64,000 nt of DNA from Streptomyces violascens (GCF_014649955.1 NZ_BMUA01000012.1:62001-126000), one strand, 5' to 3'; numbered from the stretch's first letter, positions 44,097-53,017 are shown. Notes: a model not told the origin generated them from the sequence alone. Made by a program: numbers and translations.

Positions 44097-45017
44097 TCAG
44101 CGCGCGTGCTCGGTCACGCGCACCGAGCCGAGCATTTTCTCGTACGCCCCGGAGTCGAACTCGCCCGCCGCGGGCGCCAGTACGGTCGCCGCGGACAGGG
44201 CCACCGCGCGCGTCAGGCGGCCGGGCCAGTCCAGGCCCTCGACCAGGCCCGACAGGAGACCGGCCACCGCCGAGTCGCCCGCGCCCGTCGGATTGCCGCG
44301 CACCGCGGCCGGCGGGGCCGCCTGCCACAGGCCGTCGGGGGAGGCGGCGAGCATGCCCTGTGCGCCGAGCGAGGCGACCACCGTGTGGGCCCCGCGGCGG
44401 CGCGCGTCCCGGGCCGCCCGCAGCGGCTCGCGCGAGCCGGTGAGCTGGGCCAGCTCGTCGGCGTTGGGCTTGACCAGGTCGGGCCGGGCCGCGATGCCGC
44501 GCCGCAGCGGCTCGCCGCTGGTGTCCAGGAGCACGGGCACCTTCGCGGTGCGGGCCTGGCGCACCAGCTGCGCGTACGCCCCGACCGGCAGCCCCGGCGG
44601 CAGGCTCCCGCACAGCGCCACCGCTTCGGCGCCGTCCAGCAGTCGCCCGTACGTGGCCACGAACGCGTCCCACTCGGCGGGCGAGACGAGCGGGCCCGGT
44701 TCGTTGAGCTGGGTGGTGTCGCCGGACACCGCGTCCACCACGGCGATCGTGCGACGGGTGGCGCCCGCGATGGGGACGAGTTCGTCGACGGGCGCGAGCG
44801 CGGCGAGCCGCGCGCGCAGCACCTCGCCGCTCGGGCCGCCCGCGAATCCCGTCACCACCGTTTCGTGCCCGAGCGCGGCGAGCACCCGGGCGACGTTGAG
44901 GCCCTTGCCGCCGGGGCGCTCCGCGACCTCGTCGACGCGATGGCTCGCGTGCGGTACGAGGGCGGGGACGCGGTAGGTGATGTCGAGTGCGGTGTTCAGC
45001 GTGACGGTCAGAATCAC
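44097..45017 (-). CDS. PfkB-family sugar kinase (1-phosphofructokinase-like)
   Basis: A 306-residue ribokinase-fold kinase. The first PfkB signature is RPGGKGLNVARVLAALGHET and the second is GNPTGAGDSAVAGLLSGL, whose Asp is the catalytic base. The N-terminus MILTVTLNTALDITYRV matches the 1-phosphofructokinase/tagatose-6-phosphate kinase subgroup, so the substrate is probably a phosphorylated hexose. It is next to nagA (79 bases downstream of the nagA stop, same strand) and may form part of the amino-sugar operon, but a separate promoter is possible. GTG start at 45017. Confidence 0.88.
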   Translation of the reverse strand: MILTVTLNTALDITYRVPALVPHASHRVDEVAERPGGKGLNVARVLAALGHETVVTGFAGGPSGEVLRARLAALAPVDELVPIAGATRRTIAVVDAVSGDTTQLNEPGPLVSPAEWDAFVATYGRLLDGAEAVALCGSLPPGLPVGAYAQLVRQARTAKVPVLLDTSGEPLRRGIAARPDLVKPNADELAQLTGSREPLRAARDARRRGAHTVVASLGAQGMLAASPDGLWQAAPPAAVRGNPTGAGDSAVAGLLSGLVEGLDWPGRLTRAVALSAATVLAPAAGEFDSGAYEKMLGSVRVTEHAR

Positions 45018-45096
45018 GGGGTGATCATGTCAAAAGGACGGCGGCAGGCCCAGACCCCGGACCGGCCGCCGTACCGGACATCACCGCCGGCGGAAC

Positions 45097-46242
45097 TCAG
45101 CCGAGCTGCGGCTCGACCACCCAATCGCCCTTGCGCAGAACGCCCTTGACGGTGAACCCGGCGTCCAGGACCACCAGGTCGGCGTCCTTGCCGGGCTCCA
45201 GCGAGCCCACCTTGTCGTCGAGGCCGAGCAGCCGCGCCGGGTTGGCCGAAAGCGCCCGTACGGTGTCTTCGACCGAGATGCCGTCGACCGTCACCGAGCG
45301 CTGGAACGCGCGGTCCAGGGTGAGCGTGGAGCCCGCGATCGAACCGCCCTCGACGAGCCGGGCCACGCCCTCCTTGACCTCGACCTCCAGGGGGCCCAGG
45401 TGGTAGAGGCCGTCGCCGAACCCGGCCGCGTCCATGGCGTCGGTGATGAACGCGACCCGGTCCGCGCCCTTGTGGCGGAAGGCGAGTTCGAGGGCCGCGG
45501 GGTGCAGATGCGTACCGTCGTTGATGAGCTCGACGGTGATCCGCTCGTCCTCCAGGAGGGCCGCGATCGGGCCCGGCTCGCGGTGGCCGAGCGGGGGCAT
45601 CGCGTTGAAGAGGTGGGTCGCGACGGTGGCGCCCGCGTCGATCGCCTCGACGGTCTGCTCGTACGAGGCGTCGGTGTGGCCGATCGCCGCGATCACGCCG
45701 TGCTCGGCGAGCAGCCGCACCGAGTCGAGGCCGCCGGGCAGCTCCGTGGCCAGGGTGAACATCTTCGCGGTGCCGCGCGCCGCGTCCATCAGCTTGCGGA
45801 CCTCGGCCGGGTCCGGGTGGCGCAGCAGGCCCTCGCTGTGCGCGCCCTTGCGGCACGGGGAGATGAACGGGCCCTCGAAGTGGATGCCGGCCAGGTCGCC
45901 CTGCTCGACCAGCTCGGAGAGGAGCCCCGCGCGCTGGGCGAGGACGTCCATCTCTCCGGTCACCGTGGAGGCGACGACGGTGGTGCTGCCGTGCAGCCGG
46001 TGGGTGTGGACGCCCTTGAGGACGTCCTCGACCGTGCCGTTGGTGAACGATGCGCCACCGCCGCCGTGGTTGTGCATGTCGACGAAGCCGGGCACGACCC
46101 AGTGGCCCGCGAGGTCGAGCGAGGGCGAGCCGGCGGGGGCGGCCCCGGCGATCGTGGTGCCGTCGACGATCACGCGTCCGTTCTCGACGACCCCGGTCGG
46201 GAGGACGACGCGGGCGCCGGAGAGAACAAGCGATGCGGCCAT
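45097..46242 (-). CDS. nagA: N-acetylglucosamine-6-phosphate deacetylase
   Basis: A 381-residue amidohydrolase that releases acetate from GlcNAc-6-phosphate, giving glucosamine-6-phosphate. Metal and active-site motifs: HNHGGGGASF in PGFVDMHNHG (the first metal His pair position), the Glu in GIHFEGPFISP, His in AIGHTDASYEQ, and the catalytic Asp in VAFITDAMDAAG. Cytosolic. It starts one base inside the nagK stop (TGATG), so the two are translationally coupled as nagK-nagA. Transcription probably starts before nagK, under a DasR-like site. Confidence 0.95.
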   Translation of the reverse strand: MAASLVLSGARVVLPTGVVENGRVIVDGTTIAGAAPAGSPSLDLAGHWVVPGFVDMHNHGGGGASFTNGTVEDVLKGVHTHRLHGSTTVVASTVTGEMDVLAQRAGLLSELVEQGDLAGIHFEGPFISPCRKGAHSEGLLRHPDPAEVRKLMDAARGTAKMFTLATELPGGLDSVRLLAEHGVIAAIGHTDASYEQTVEAIDAGATVATHLFNAMPPLGHREPGPIAALLEDERITVELINDGTHLHPAALELAFRHKGADRVAFITDAMDAAGFGDGLYHLGPLEVEVKEGVARLVEGGSIAGSTLTLDRAFQRSVTVDGISVEDTVRALSANPARLLGLDDKVGSLEPGKDADLVVLDAGFTVKGVLRKGDWVVEPQLG

Positions 46243-47243
46243 CAGGCGGTTACCTCACTGGAGTCGGAGTCGGAGTCGGAGTCGGGGTCTGGGTCGGGGT
46301 CGGGAGCGGTGGTGGGGGCGGCGGCCCCGGCGACGAGGTCCCAGGCGAGCAGGCCCGCACCGAGACAGCCGGCGGTGTCCCCGAGGGCCGCGGGGACGAT
46401 CTCGGGCAGCTTCTGGAACGTCACGCGCTCCTCGACGGCGGCCCTCAGCGGTACGAACAAGGTTTCCCCGGCTTCGGCGAGTCCGCCACCGATGATCAGC
46501 ACCCGGGGGTCGAGCAGGGTGAGCGCCGTGACCAGGCCGTCCGCGAGCGCGTCGACCGCGTTCTGCCAGACGGCGAGCGCGCGGGGGTCGCCGGACTCGA
46601 CGGCCTTGGCGCAGTCGGCGGCGTCCGCGTCCGGATCGCCGCTCGCCCCGGCCCAGGCCAGCGTCACCGCGGAAGCCGAGGCGAGGCGCTCCAGGCAGCC
46701 GCGCTGGCCGCACGGGCATGCGATGCCGCCGGGTCGTACGACGATGTGGCCGATCTCCCCGGCGAAGCCGTGCGCGCCCGGCTCGACCCGGCCGTCGATG
46801 CCGATCGCGCCCGCGATGCCGGTGCCGAGCGGGATGAACAGGAAGCGGTCGGCGCCCTTGCCCGCGCCGATCCGGCCCTCGGCGAGGCCGCCGGTGCGCA
46901 CGTCGTGGCCGAGCGCGACCGGCACCCCGCGCAGGCGCTCGCTGAGCAGCCGCCGCATGGGTACGTCGCGCCAGCCCAGGTTGGCGGCGTACGCGGCGAT
47001 CCCGTTCTCGGCATCCACGATGCCCGGCACGGCGACGCCGGCCGCGACCGCGCTCTCGCCGAAGTGCTCCTCGCCGTACGCCCGCAGATCCGCGGCGAAC
47101 GCGAGGATCGACTCGACGACCGCGTCGGGGCCGCGCTCTCTGCCGGTGGGCCTGCGCGCCTCGTGGAGGAGGGTGCCGTGCGCCCCCACGAGGGCGGCCT
47201 TCATCCCGGTGCCGCCCACATCCAGGGCGATGACGTGTCTCAC
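46242..47243 (-). CDS. nagK: ROK-family N-acetylglucosamine kinase
   Basis: A 333-residue sugar kinase. The ATP phosphate loop is DVGGTGMKAALVGAHG near the N-terminus; the ROK zinc motif is CPCGQRGCLERLAS; the catalytic Asp lies in ALGHDVRTGGLAEG. By position before nagA it is expected to phosphorylate GlcNAc to GlcNAc-6-phosphate, as in the nagKA operon of S. coelicolor; glucokinase-type activity is the alternative. The C-terminal tail is odd: a hexanucleotide repeat (46261-46302) encodes an alternating Asp-Pro/Asp-Ser run (DPDPDPDSDSDSDSS). GTG start at 47243. Confidence 0.92.
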   Translation of the reverse strand: MRHVIALDVGGTGMKAALVGAHGTLLHEARRPTGRERGPDAVVESILAFAADLRAYGEEHFGESAVAAGVAVPGIVDAENGIAAYAANLGWRDVPMRRLLSERLRGVPVALGHDVRTGGLAEGRIGAGKGADRFLFIPLGTGIAGAIGIDGRVEPGAHGFAGEIGHIVVRPGGIACPCGQRGCLERLASASAVTLAWAGASGDPDADAADCAKAVESGDPRALAVWQNAVDALADGLVTALTLLDPRVLIIGGGLAEAGETLFVPLRAAVEERVTFQKLPEIVPAALGDTAGCLGAGLLAWDLVAGAAAPTTAPDPDPDPDSDSDSDSSEVTA

Positions 47244-47272
47244 GGGAACAGTCTCGCGCCAACACCCATGAA

Positions 47273-47284
47273 AGGTCTAGTCCA
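47273..47284 (-). promoter_or_regulatory. dre-like DasR operator upstream of nagK-nagA
   Basis: AGGTCTAGTCCA on the plus strand matches 10 of 12 positions of TGGTCTAGACCA, 29 bases before the nagK start. The nagKA operon of S. coelicolor is an established DasR target, which supports this assignment. Confidence 0.75.
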
Positions 47285-47476
47285 CTCGCCGAATGAAGGG
47301 GAAAGCGCTTTCTGCTCGCAAAGTTTCCCAATGTACTCTTGCACCGGGCGTTGCGGAAGCGATATGCGACTGGTGTAGACCTCATTCCCCCGTGTGAGGG
47401 AAAATCGCAGCTCACATACAGGACGTCACGGGGACCGACTGGATCCGCCAGGATCACGACGAGGGTGGGATAGCGC

Positions 47477-48742
47477 GTGCGCAGGCGCTTCTTGGGCTTC
47501 ACCGCGGCGGTGGCCGCATTCGGCATGACGGCAGTGCTCTCGGGATGCGGCGGGCAGAGCGGTTCCGGCGACGTCACCCTCAAGCTGGTGGCGGCCGACT
47601 ACGACATATCCGGCGGCGGCAGTACGAAGACGTACTGGCACAACGTTGTCGACGCGTTCGAGAAGAAGAACCCCGGCATCAAGGTCGACGTCCAGATCTT
47701 CTCCTGGGACGTCGTCGACGCCAAGGTCGCCGAGATGGTCAAGGCGGGCAACGCCCCCGACATCGCACAGATCGGCGCGTACTCCGACTACGCGGCGAGC
47801 GGCAAGCTCTACAGCGTCGACCAGCTCCTCTCCATCCCCACCGAGGCCAACTTCCTGGCGCCGCTGGCGGACGCGGGCAACGTCAAGCGCGTCCAGTACG
47901 GCATGCCGTTCGTGGCCTCCACGCGACTGCTCTTCTACAACCAGACGCTGTTCGACCAGGCCCACATCCGGCCGCCGAACACCTGGGCCGAGCTCGCCAC
48001 CGACGCCAAGGTGCTCAAGTCCAAGGGTGTGAAGACCCCCTTCGCGCTGCCGCTCGGCAGCGAGGAGGCGCAGGCCGAGACCATGATGTGGATGCTCAGC
48101 GGCAACGGCGGCTACACCAACACCGTCGACGGCTACGACATCGACTCGCCCGAGAACATCCAGACCTTCGACTGGCTGAAGACCAACCTGGTCGAGCCCG
48201 ACCTGACCGGCCCGGTCGCACCCGCCAAGCTCAACCGGCAGGACGCGTTCGACGCGTTCGCCAAGGGCGAGGTCGGCATGCTCAACGGCCACCCCTCGCT
48301 GATGGAGCAGGCGAAGAAGAAGGGCATCAAGTTCGGCATGGTGCCGCTGCCCGGGCCGGGCGGCAAGGCCAAGGCGGCGATGGGCGTCGCCGACTGGATC
48401 ATGGGCTTCAAGCAGGGCGGCCACCGGGCGCAGATCGGCAAGTTCCTGGACTTCACGTTCTCCGACCAGAACGTGCTGCAGTTCGCCGACCAGTACGACC
48501 TGTTGCCGTCCACCGTGTCGGCGTCCTCGGCGATGGCGGCGGACGCCAAGCACAAGGACCTGAAGCCGTTCCTGGACGCCCTGCCGACGTCCGAGCTGCC
48601 CCCGGTCGGCAAGACGTCGTGGCCGAAGGTGAGCGAGACGGTGAAGAAGAAGATCGGTACGGCTGTGGGGCCGGGGGGTTCGCCGAAGGCGGTCCTCCAG
48701 GACATCGCGAAGGTGGCGCTGGACGCGGAGAACGCGGAATAA
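47477..48742 (+). CDS. ABC transporter sugar-binding lipoprotein
   Basis: A 421-residue extracellular solute-binding protein, family 1. The signal peptide ends in the lipobox VLSGC (Cys24). The mature protein has the bilobed carbohydrate-binding pattern, with VVDAFEKKNPGIKVDVQ, the MVKAGNAPDIAQIGAYSDYA segment and the MWMLSGNGGYTN region. It is divergent from nagK, and no permease genes follow, so it would work with permeases elsewhere and with MsiK as ATPase. An amino-sugar or oligosaccharide ligand is suggested by location but not shown. GTG start. A MITE-like element follows 13 bases after its stop. Confidence 0.88.
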   Translation: MRRRFLGFTAAVAAFGMTAVLSGCGGQSGSGDVTLKLVAADYDISGGGSTKTYWHNVVDAFEKKNPGIKVDVQIFSWDVVDAKVAEMVKAGNAPDIAQIGAYSDYAASGKLYSVDQLLSIPTEANFLAPLADAGNVKRVQYGMPFVASTRLLFYNQTLFDQAHIRPPNTWAELATDAKVLKSKGVKTPFALPLGSEEAQAETMMWMLSGNGGYTNTVDGYDIDSPENIQTFDWLKTNLVEPDLTGPVAPAKLNRQDAFDAFAKGEVGMLNGHPSLMEQAKKKGIKFGMVPLPGPGGKAKAAMGVADWIMGFKQGGHRAQIGKFLDFTFSDQNVLQFADQYDLLPSTVSASSAMAADAKHKDLKPFLDALPTSELPPVGKTSWPKVSETVKKKIGTAVGPGGSPKAVLQDIAKVALDAENAE

Positions 48743-48755
48743 CCCCGGGTTCCTC

Positions 48756-48885
48756 GGGGCTCCGCCCCAGACCCCGGGGGGGGTGCCGCGACACCCTGCC
48801 AAGTCCCGCGCTGCCAGGGGCGCGGGCAACCGCGCGACCAGCCGCCCACGGTCCGCGGACGGATGGGGGTCTGGGGCGGAGCCCC
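48756..48885. repeat. MITE-like element with 20-bp inverted ends
   Basis: Perfect 20-base inverted repeats at 48756-48775 and 48866-48885 (outer core GGGGCTCCGCCCC) enclose 90 bases holding the dispersed module GGGGCGCGGGCAACCGCGCG. No coding capacity. The ends alone could also act as terminators for the upstream lipoprotein gene. Confidence 0.65.
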
Positions 48886-48954
48886 GGCGCACCCCGCCGA
48901 ATCCTGCACCCCGTCCCGGCACCCTGCACTCCTGCCAGGTCTACCGTGGACGAC

Positions 48955-49185
48955 ATGGCAGAAGAGCTGGACGACCGCGCAAGCGCCGTGCTCCGGATGG
49001 AGGGCCGGGCCTGGCCCACCCCCGGGGCCAAGGAACGGGCCATCCGGGAGGAGCTCGGGGTCTCTCCCACGCGCTACTACCAGCTCCTCAACGCCCTCCT
49101 GGACGACACCCGCGCCCTCGCCCACGCCCCCGTCACCGTCAACCGCCTGCGCCGGGCCAGGGACGAACAGCGCGACCGCCGCTGA
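48955..49185 (+). CDS. DUF3263-type small helix-turn-helix-like protein
   Basis: A 76-residue cytosolic protein (MAEELDDRASAVLRMEGRAW ... RARDEQRDRR). The central GAKERAIREELGVSPTRYYQLL looks like a helix-turn-helix, and the whole matches the short DUF3263 family of actinobacteria, whose role is unknown; DNA binding is plausible. The same frame is open far upstream (to 47545), but that is antisense/out-of-frame noise over the lipoprotein gene. It precedes otsB by 66 bases and may be co-transcribed. Confidence 0.8.
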   Translation: MAEELDDRASAVLRMEGRAWPTPGAKERAIREELGVSPTRYYQLLNALLDDTRALAHAPVTVNRLRRARDEQRDRR

Positions 49186-49251
49186 CGCACGCGCCGTTGC
49201 GCCATACGTGCACCCACCCCCACCCGCCCGGACCCCGATAGGGTCGGCCGC

Positions 49252-50091
49252 ATGGGAAGCCAACCGCAGCCCCTGCCGACCCCCGCCACCCAGCTCGGCC
49301 GCGACGGCCTCGCCGCGATCCTGGCGCGCCCGGAGCGGGCCGTCGTCGCGATCGACTTCGACGGCACGCTCGCCGAGATCGTCGCCGACCCCGAGCAGGC
49401 CCGGGCCCACCCCGACGCCGTACCCGCACTGGCCGCGCTGACCCCGCACGTCGCATCCGTCGCCGTCGTCACCGGCCGGCCGGCCGGAGTCGCGGTCCGG
49501 TACGGGGGCTTCGCGGGCGTAGCCGGCCTGGAGCACCTCGTGGTCCTGGGCCACTACGGCGCCGAGCGCTGGGACGCGGTCACCGGCACCGTCCATACCC
49601 CCGCCCCCCACCCCGGCGTGGCCGCCGCCCGCGCGGAACTCCCCGGGGTCCTCGACGCGCACGGTGCCTGGCGCGGCACCTGGATCGAGGAGAAGGGCCA
49701 GGCCGTCGCGGTCCACACCCGCCGGGCCCAGGACCCCCAGGCCGCCTTCGACGCCCTCCGCACCCCCCTCGCCGACCTGGCCGCCCATCACGGGCTGGTC
49801 CTCGAACCCGGCCGTCTGGTACTGGAGTTGAGGCCCCCGGGCATGGACAAGGGGGTGGCGCTCGCCGCGTACATACGCGAGGTGGGCGCCGAGTCGGTCC
49901 TGTACGTGGGCGACGACCTGGGCGACCTCCCCGCGTTCGCCGCCGTGGAAAAACTCCGCTCGGACGGCGTGCCGGGGCTGCTGGTGGCGGCGGACACGGT
50001 GATCGCGGAACTGGCGGAGAGAGCGGACCTGCTGCTGACCGGTCCCGCGTCGGTGACGACGTTCCTGCGAACGCTGGCCGCCCACATGTAG
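49252..50091 (+). CDS. otsB: Trehalose-6-phosphate phosphatase
   Basis: A 279-residue HAD-superfamily phosphatase that converts trehalose-6-phosphate to trehalose. The catalytic aspartates are in VAIDFDGTLAEI; motif II is VVTGRPAG; motif III/IV include GMDKGVALAAY and YVGDDLGDLPAF. Length and the cap region fit OtsB. It is convergent with otsA, separated by a terminator pair, so the two enzymes of the OtsAB route lie together but in separate transcription units. Confidence 0.94.
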   Translation: MGSQPQPLPTPATQLGRDGLAAILARPERAVVAIDFDGTLAEIVADPEQARAHPDAVPALAALTPHVASVAVVTGRPAGVAVRYGGFAGVAGLEHLVVLGHYGAERWDAVTGTVHTPAPHPGVAAARAELPGVLDAHGAWRGTWIEEKGQAVAVHTRRAQDPQAAFDALRTPLADLAAHHGLVLEPGRLVLELRPPGMDKGVALAAYIREVGAESVLYVGDDLGDLPAFAAVEKLRSDGVPGLLVAADTVIAELAERADLLLTGPASVTTFLRTLAAHM

Positions 50092-50125
50092 CCCCGGCAG
50101 GGGCGGGTTGCGATTCGGCGAGGTG

Positions 50126-50175
50126 CCCTGGGGCTCCGCCCCAGGGGGCCCGCGCCCCCGACTCCGGGGCGCGGG
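50126..50175. terminator. Double hairpin between otsB and otsA
   Basis: Two adjacent inverted repeats: CCCTGGGG-CTCCG-CCCCAGGG (50126-50146) and CCCGCGCCCC/GGGGCGCGGG (50149-50175). They sit between convergent genes and can stop both. Confidence 0.7.
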
Positions 50176-50203
50176 CAGGTGGGTGGGAAACGCCCCTGGC
50201 CCC

Positions 50204-51676
50204 CTAGCCCCCCAACCCCTCCAACTGCCCCAAAAACCACCGCCGAGGCGGCACCGCAGTCCCCGCCACAGCCAACCGCTTGGTCCGCTCGGCCCGTTCC
50301 TCCTCCGCCATGCTCAGCCCCGCGTGCAACGCGGCAGCCGTCCCCGTGATGTCGTACGGGTTCACGACAATCGCGTCATCGCCGAGCTCCGCGACCGCCC
50401 CCGCCTCCCGCGACAGCACCAGCGCGCACCCCGAGTCGGACACCACCGGAACCTCCTTGGCGACGAGGTTCATGCCGTCCCGGACGGGGTTGACGAGGGC
50501 GACGTCCGCGAGCCGGTAAGCGGCGAGCGACCGGGCGAAGTCGTCCTGGACGTGAAGGACGACAGGAGTCCAACCCGGCACGCCGTAAACGGAGTTGATC
50601 TCGGCCGCCACCCGTCCCACCTCCTCCGTGTACTCCCGGTACACGGCCAGATCCTGCCGGGAGGGATACGCGAAAGCCACGTGCACGACCCGCTCCCGCC
50701 ACTCCGGGTGCGTGTCCAGCAAATGCCGGTAAGCCAGCAGGCCCCGCACGATGTTCTTCGACAGCTCGGTGCGGTCGACCCGCACGATGGTCCGCCGGCC
50801 CTCCCCGATCTGCTCGCGCAGGGCGGCCATGCGCTCCTCGACGTCGGCCTCGTGCGCACGCCGCCGCAGGAAGTCGCCGTCCGCGCCGAGCGGGTGCACG
50901 GCGAGGTCGGTCTCGCGAGCGGCACGCTCCCCACTCACCCCGTGCCGGAAGAAAACCCGCCCCTCCCCGCCGGGCGAGCCGACCCACTCGCCCTCGTCCG
51001 CCCCCAGCACCCCCGCAACCGACTCCGCGAACGCGGAGGCCCACCGCCAGGTGAGGAACCCCAGCCGGTCCGCTCCCAGCATCCCCCGCAGCAGCTGCCG
51101 CGCGATGTCGTCCGGGAGCATCCGGAAGTAGTCCACCGGCGCCCACGGAGTGTGCGAGAAGTGGGCGATGCGCAGATCGGGGCGGAGCGAGCGGAGCATC
51201 CCCGGCACCAGGGCCAGGTGGTAGTCCTGCACCAGGACGCGCGCCGCGTCCCCCGCCTCCGCCGCCAGCGCCTCCGCGAAGGCGCGGTTGTACGCCTCGT
51301 ACGACGCCCACTGCCGCCGGAACTCCGCGTCGAAGACCGGCTCGAGGGGCGTCTGGTACAGCATGTGCTGGACGAACCACAGCACCGAGTTCGCGACGCC
51401 GTTGTACGCGTCGGAGAAGACGGCCGGGTCGATGTCCAGCATCCGGACGCCCGTCTCGCCCACGCCGCGCCGCACCGCCTCGCGGTCTCCCTCGCCGAGC
51501 GCCGCGCACACCCACACCGACTCCACGTCGGAGCCGATCGCGCTCAGCCCGGACACGAGCCCGCCCCCGCCCCGCTTGGATTCGAGGGACCCGTCCTCCT
51601 TCAGCGCGTACGAGACGGGGCCGCGATTCGATGCGACGAGTACCTGGGCCCTGGGGGCGGCGTGCGCGGTGACCAT
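50204..51676 (-). CDS. otsA: Trehalose-6-phosphate synthase
   Basis: A 490-residue GT20 retaining glycosyltransferase that joins a UDP- or GDP-glucose unit to glucose-6-phosphate. Family features: SNRGPVSY near the N-terminus, KRGGGGLVSGL loop, VLVQDYHLALVPGMLR, HFSHTPWAP, and VNPVRDGMNLVAKE with the C-terminal acidic pair region. With otsB it makes trehalose for stress protection and spores. It is followed downstream only by the convergent otsB; gpgS lies 74 bases upstream in the same direction, so gpgS-otsA may be one operon. Confidence 0.95.
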   Translation of the reverse strand: MVTAHAAPRAQVLVASNRGPVSYALKEDGSLESKRGGGGLVSGLSAIGSDVESVWVCAALGEGDREAVRRGVGETGVRMLDIDPAVFSDAYNGVANSVLWFVQHMLYQTPLEPVFDAEFRRQWASYEAYNRAFAEALAAEAGDAARVLVQDYHLALVPGMLRSLRPDLRIAHFSHTPWAPVDYFRMLPDDIARQLLRGMLGADRLGFLTWRWASAFAESVAGVLGADEGEWVGSPGGEGRVFFRHGVSGERAARETDLAVHPLGADGDFLRRRAHEADVEERMAALREQIGEGRRTIVRVDRTELSKNIVRGLLAYRHLLDTHPEWRERVVHVAFAYPSRQDLAVYREYTEEVGRVAAEINSVYGVPGWTPVVLHVQDDFARSLAAYRLADVALVNPVRDGMNLVAKEVPVVSDSGCALVLSREAGAVAELGDDAIVVNPYDITGTAAALHAGLSMAEEERAERTKRLAVAGTAVPPRRWFLGQLEGLGG

Positions 51677-51750
51677 GTTGCGGAACCTAGCCCGCCCCGC
51701 AACCCCTCAAACACGCGTACGCCCGCCCCCGGGAGCGGGATCCGGCCGTC

Positions 51751-52752
51751 CTACGCCGCCCGGTGCACCGCGTACTCCTCGACGTCCCGCATGGGCGGCC
51801 GCTCCTCGGTGTCCACGGCGTACGTATGCGGTACGAAGCCGTGCTCGCCGCGTTCGAACTGGGTCAGCTCCGGCCGTACGAGATGGCCCCGGGACAGCCT
51901 CAGCTGCGCGGTGCGGTAGATCGCGGCGGCCATCCGGCCGAGCGCCTGCCCGTCCTGGTGGCGGTGCTTGCGTACGCCCACGTCGACCTGCGCCAGCGCG
52001 TCGAGCCCCACCGTGTGCAGCGCGTCGACGAGCAGCGCGAGCTCCACCCCGTACCCGACGGGGAACGGCAGCCGCTCCAGGAGCGAGCGCCTGGCCGCGT
52101 ACTCGCCCCCCAACGGCTGGACGATTCCGGCCAGTTGGGGCCAGTGGAGATTGAGCAGCGGCCGCGCCACGAGCTCGGTGACCCGACCCCCCTGGCCCGG
52201 CGTCCTGCCGGAGGCGAGCGAATCGGACTCGGCGCCGAAGGGGCGGTCGTACATCGCCTTGACGAAGTCCACGTCCGGGTCGGTCAGGAGCGGCCCGACG
52301 ATCCCGGAGACGAACCCCGCGTCGAAGTCCTTCAGGTCCGCGTCGATGAAGCACACGACGTCGCCGCTGGTCACGAGGAGCGAGCGCCACAGCACCTCGC
52401 CCTTGCCGGGCAGCGCGGGTATGCGGGGCAGGATCGCGTCCCGGTGGACGACCCGGGCGCCGGCCTTCGCCGCGACCTCGGCCGTGCGGTCGCCGGACCC
52501 GGAGTCGATCACCACGAGCTCGTCGACCAGGGGCACCGAATCGGTCATCAGCTCGCGCCGGATCGCGGCCACGATCTCACCGACGGTGGCCTCCTCGTCG
52601 AGGGCGGGCAACACGACACTGACGGTCGTACCCGTGCGCTGTTTCGCGGCCAGGATCCGCTCGACCGGCCGCTCACTCGCGGACCAGGAACGCCTGCTCA
52701 GCCAGCGCTCCACCTCTTCCAGCACGGTTCCTGGCCTCCTCATGTGATCCAT
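51751..52752 (-). CDS. gpgS: Glucosyl-3-phosphoglycerate synthase
   Basis: A 333-residue GT-A enzyme (family GT81) that transfers glucose to 3-phosphoglycerate, the first step to glucosylglycerate and, in mycobacteria, methylglucose polysaccharides. The nucleotide-sugar strand is VSVVLPALDEEATVGEIVAA; the metal motif is CFIDADLKDF; the acceptor loop includes RVTELVARPLLNLHWPQL and GYGVELALLVDAL. Start at 52752 (MDHMRR) or 52743 (MRR). It lies just before otsA, consistent with joint control of compatible-solute synthesis. Confidence 0.9.
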   Translation of the reverse strand: MDHMRRPGTVLEEVERWLSRRSWSASERPVERILAAKQRTGTTVSVVLPALDEEATVGEIVAAIRRELMTDSVPLVDELVVIDSGSGDRTAEVAAKAGARVVHRDAILPRIPALPGKGEVLWRSLLVTSGDVVCFIDADLKDFDAGFVSGIVGPLLTDPDVDFVKAMYDRPFGAESDSLASGRTPGQGGRVTELVARPLLNLHWPQLAGIVQPLGGEYAARRSLLERLPFPVGYGVELALLVDALHTVGLDALAQVDVGVRKHRHQDGQALGRMAAAIYRTAQLRLSRGHLVRPELTQFERGEHGFVPHTYAVDTEERPPMRDVEEYAVHRAA

Positions 52753-52861
52753 CTCGCGGTTCGGACGACTATCTCAACCGTCCGGGCCTTCGGTTACAGT
52801 CTTGAACAACGCGGATGACCGTCGCATGTCGGGGGTCGTCGTCACGCTGACAATCGAATAC

Positions 52862-53017
52862 CGCTCATCCAGAGGGGCAGAGGGAAACGGCCCGTTGAAG
52901 CCCCGGCAACCCTCCAGTCGGTTCTCGTCGATCTCTACGATCAAGACACGAGGCCACCGGCTAGGGAAGGTGCCAAATCCGTCTCATGGCGATGTTCGCC
53001 ATGAGGAAGATGAGGAG
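52862..53017 (+). promoter_or_regulatory. SAM-I (S-box) riboswitch upstream of thrC
   Basis: The core reads AGAGGGGCAGAGGGAAACGG, then CCCGTTGAAGCCCCGGCAAC, and later GGTGCCAAATCC (52969-52980), all hallmark SAM-I segments. Outer helix P1 pairs CTCATC (52864-52869) with GATGAG (53009-53014). A P4-type hairpin is ATGGCGA-TGT-TCGCCAT (52986-53002). The P1 3' strand runs into AGGAG (53013-53017) and GAAAGGG (53017-53023), the thrC ribosome binding region, which suggests control of translation initiation by S-adenosylmethionine. Confidence 0.9.

Noticed and set aside
47545..48954. Long plus-strand extension upstream of the DUF3263 gene
   Set aside because: It overlaps the sugar-binding lipoprotein in another frame; the lipoprotein has the lipobox and family motifs.
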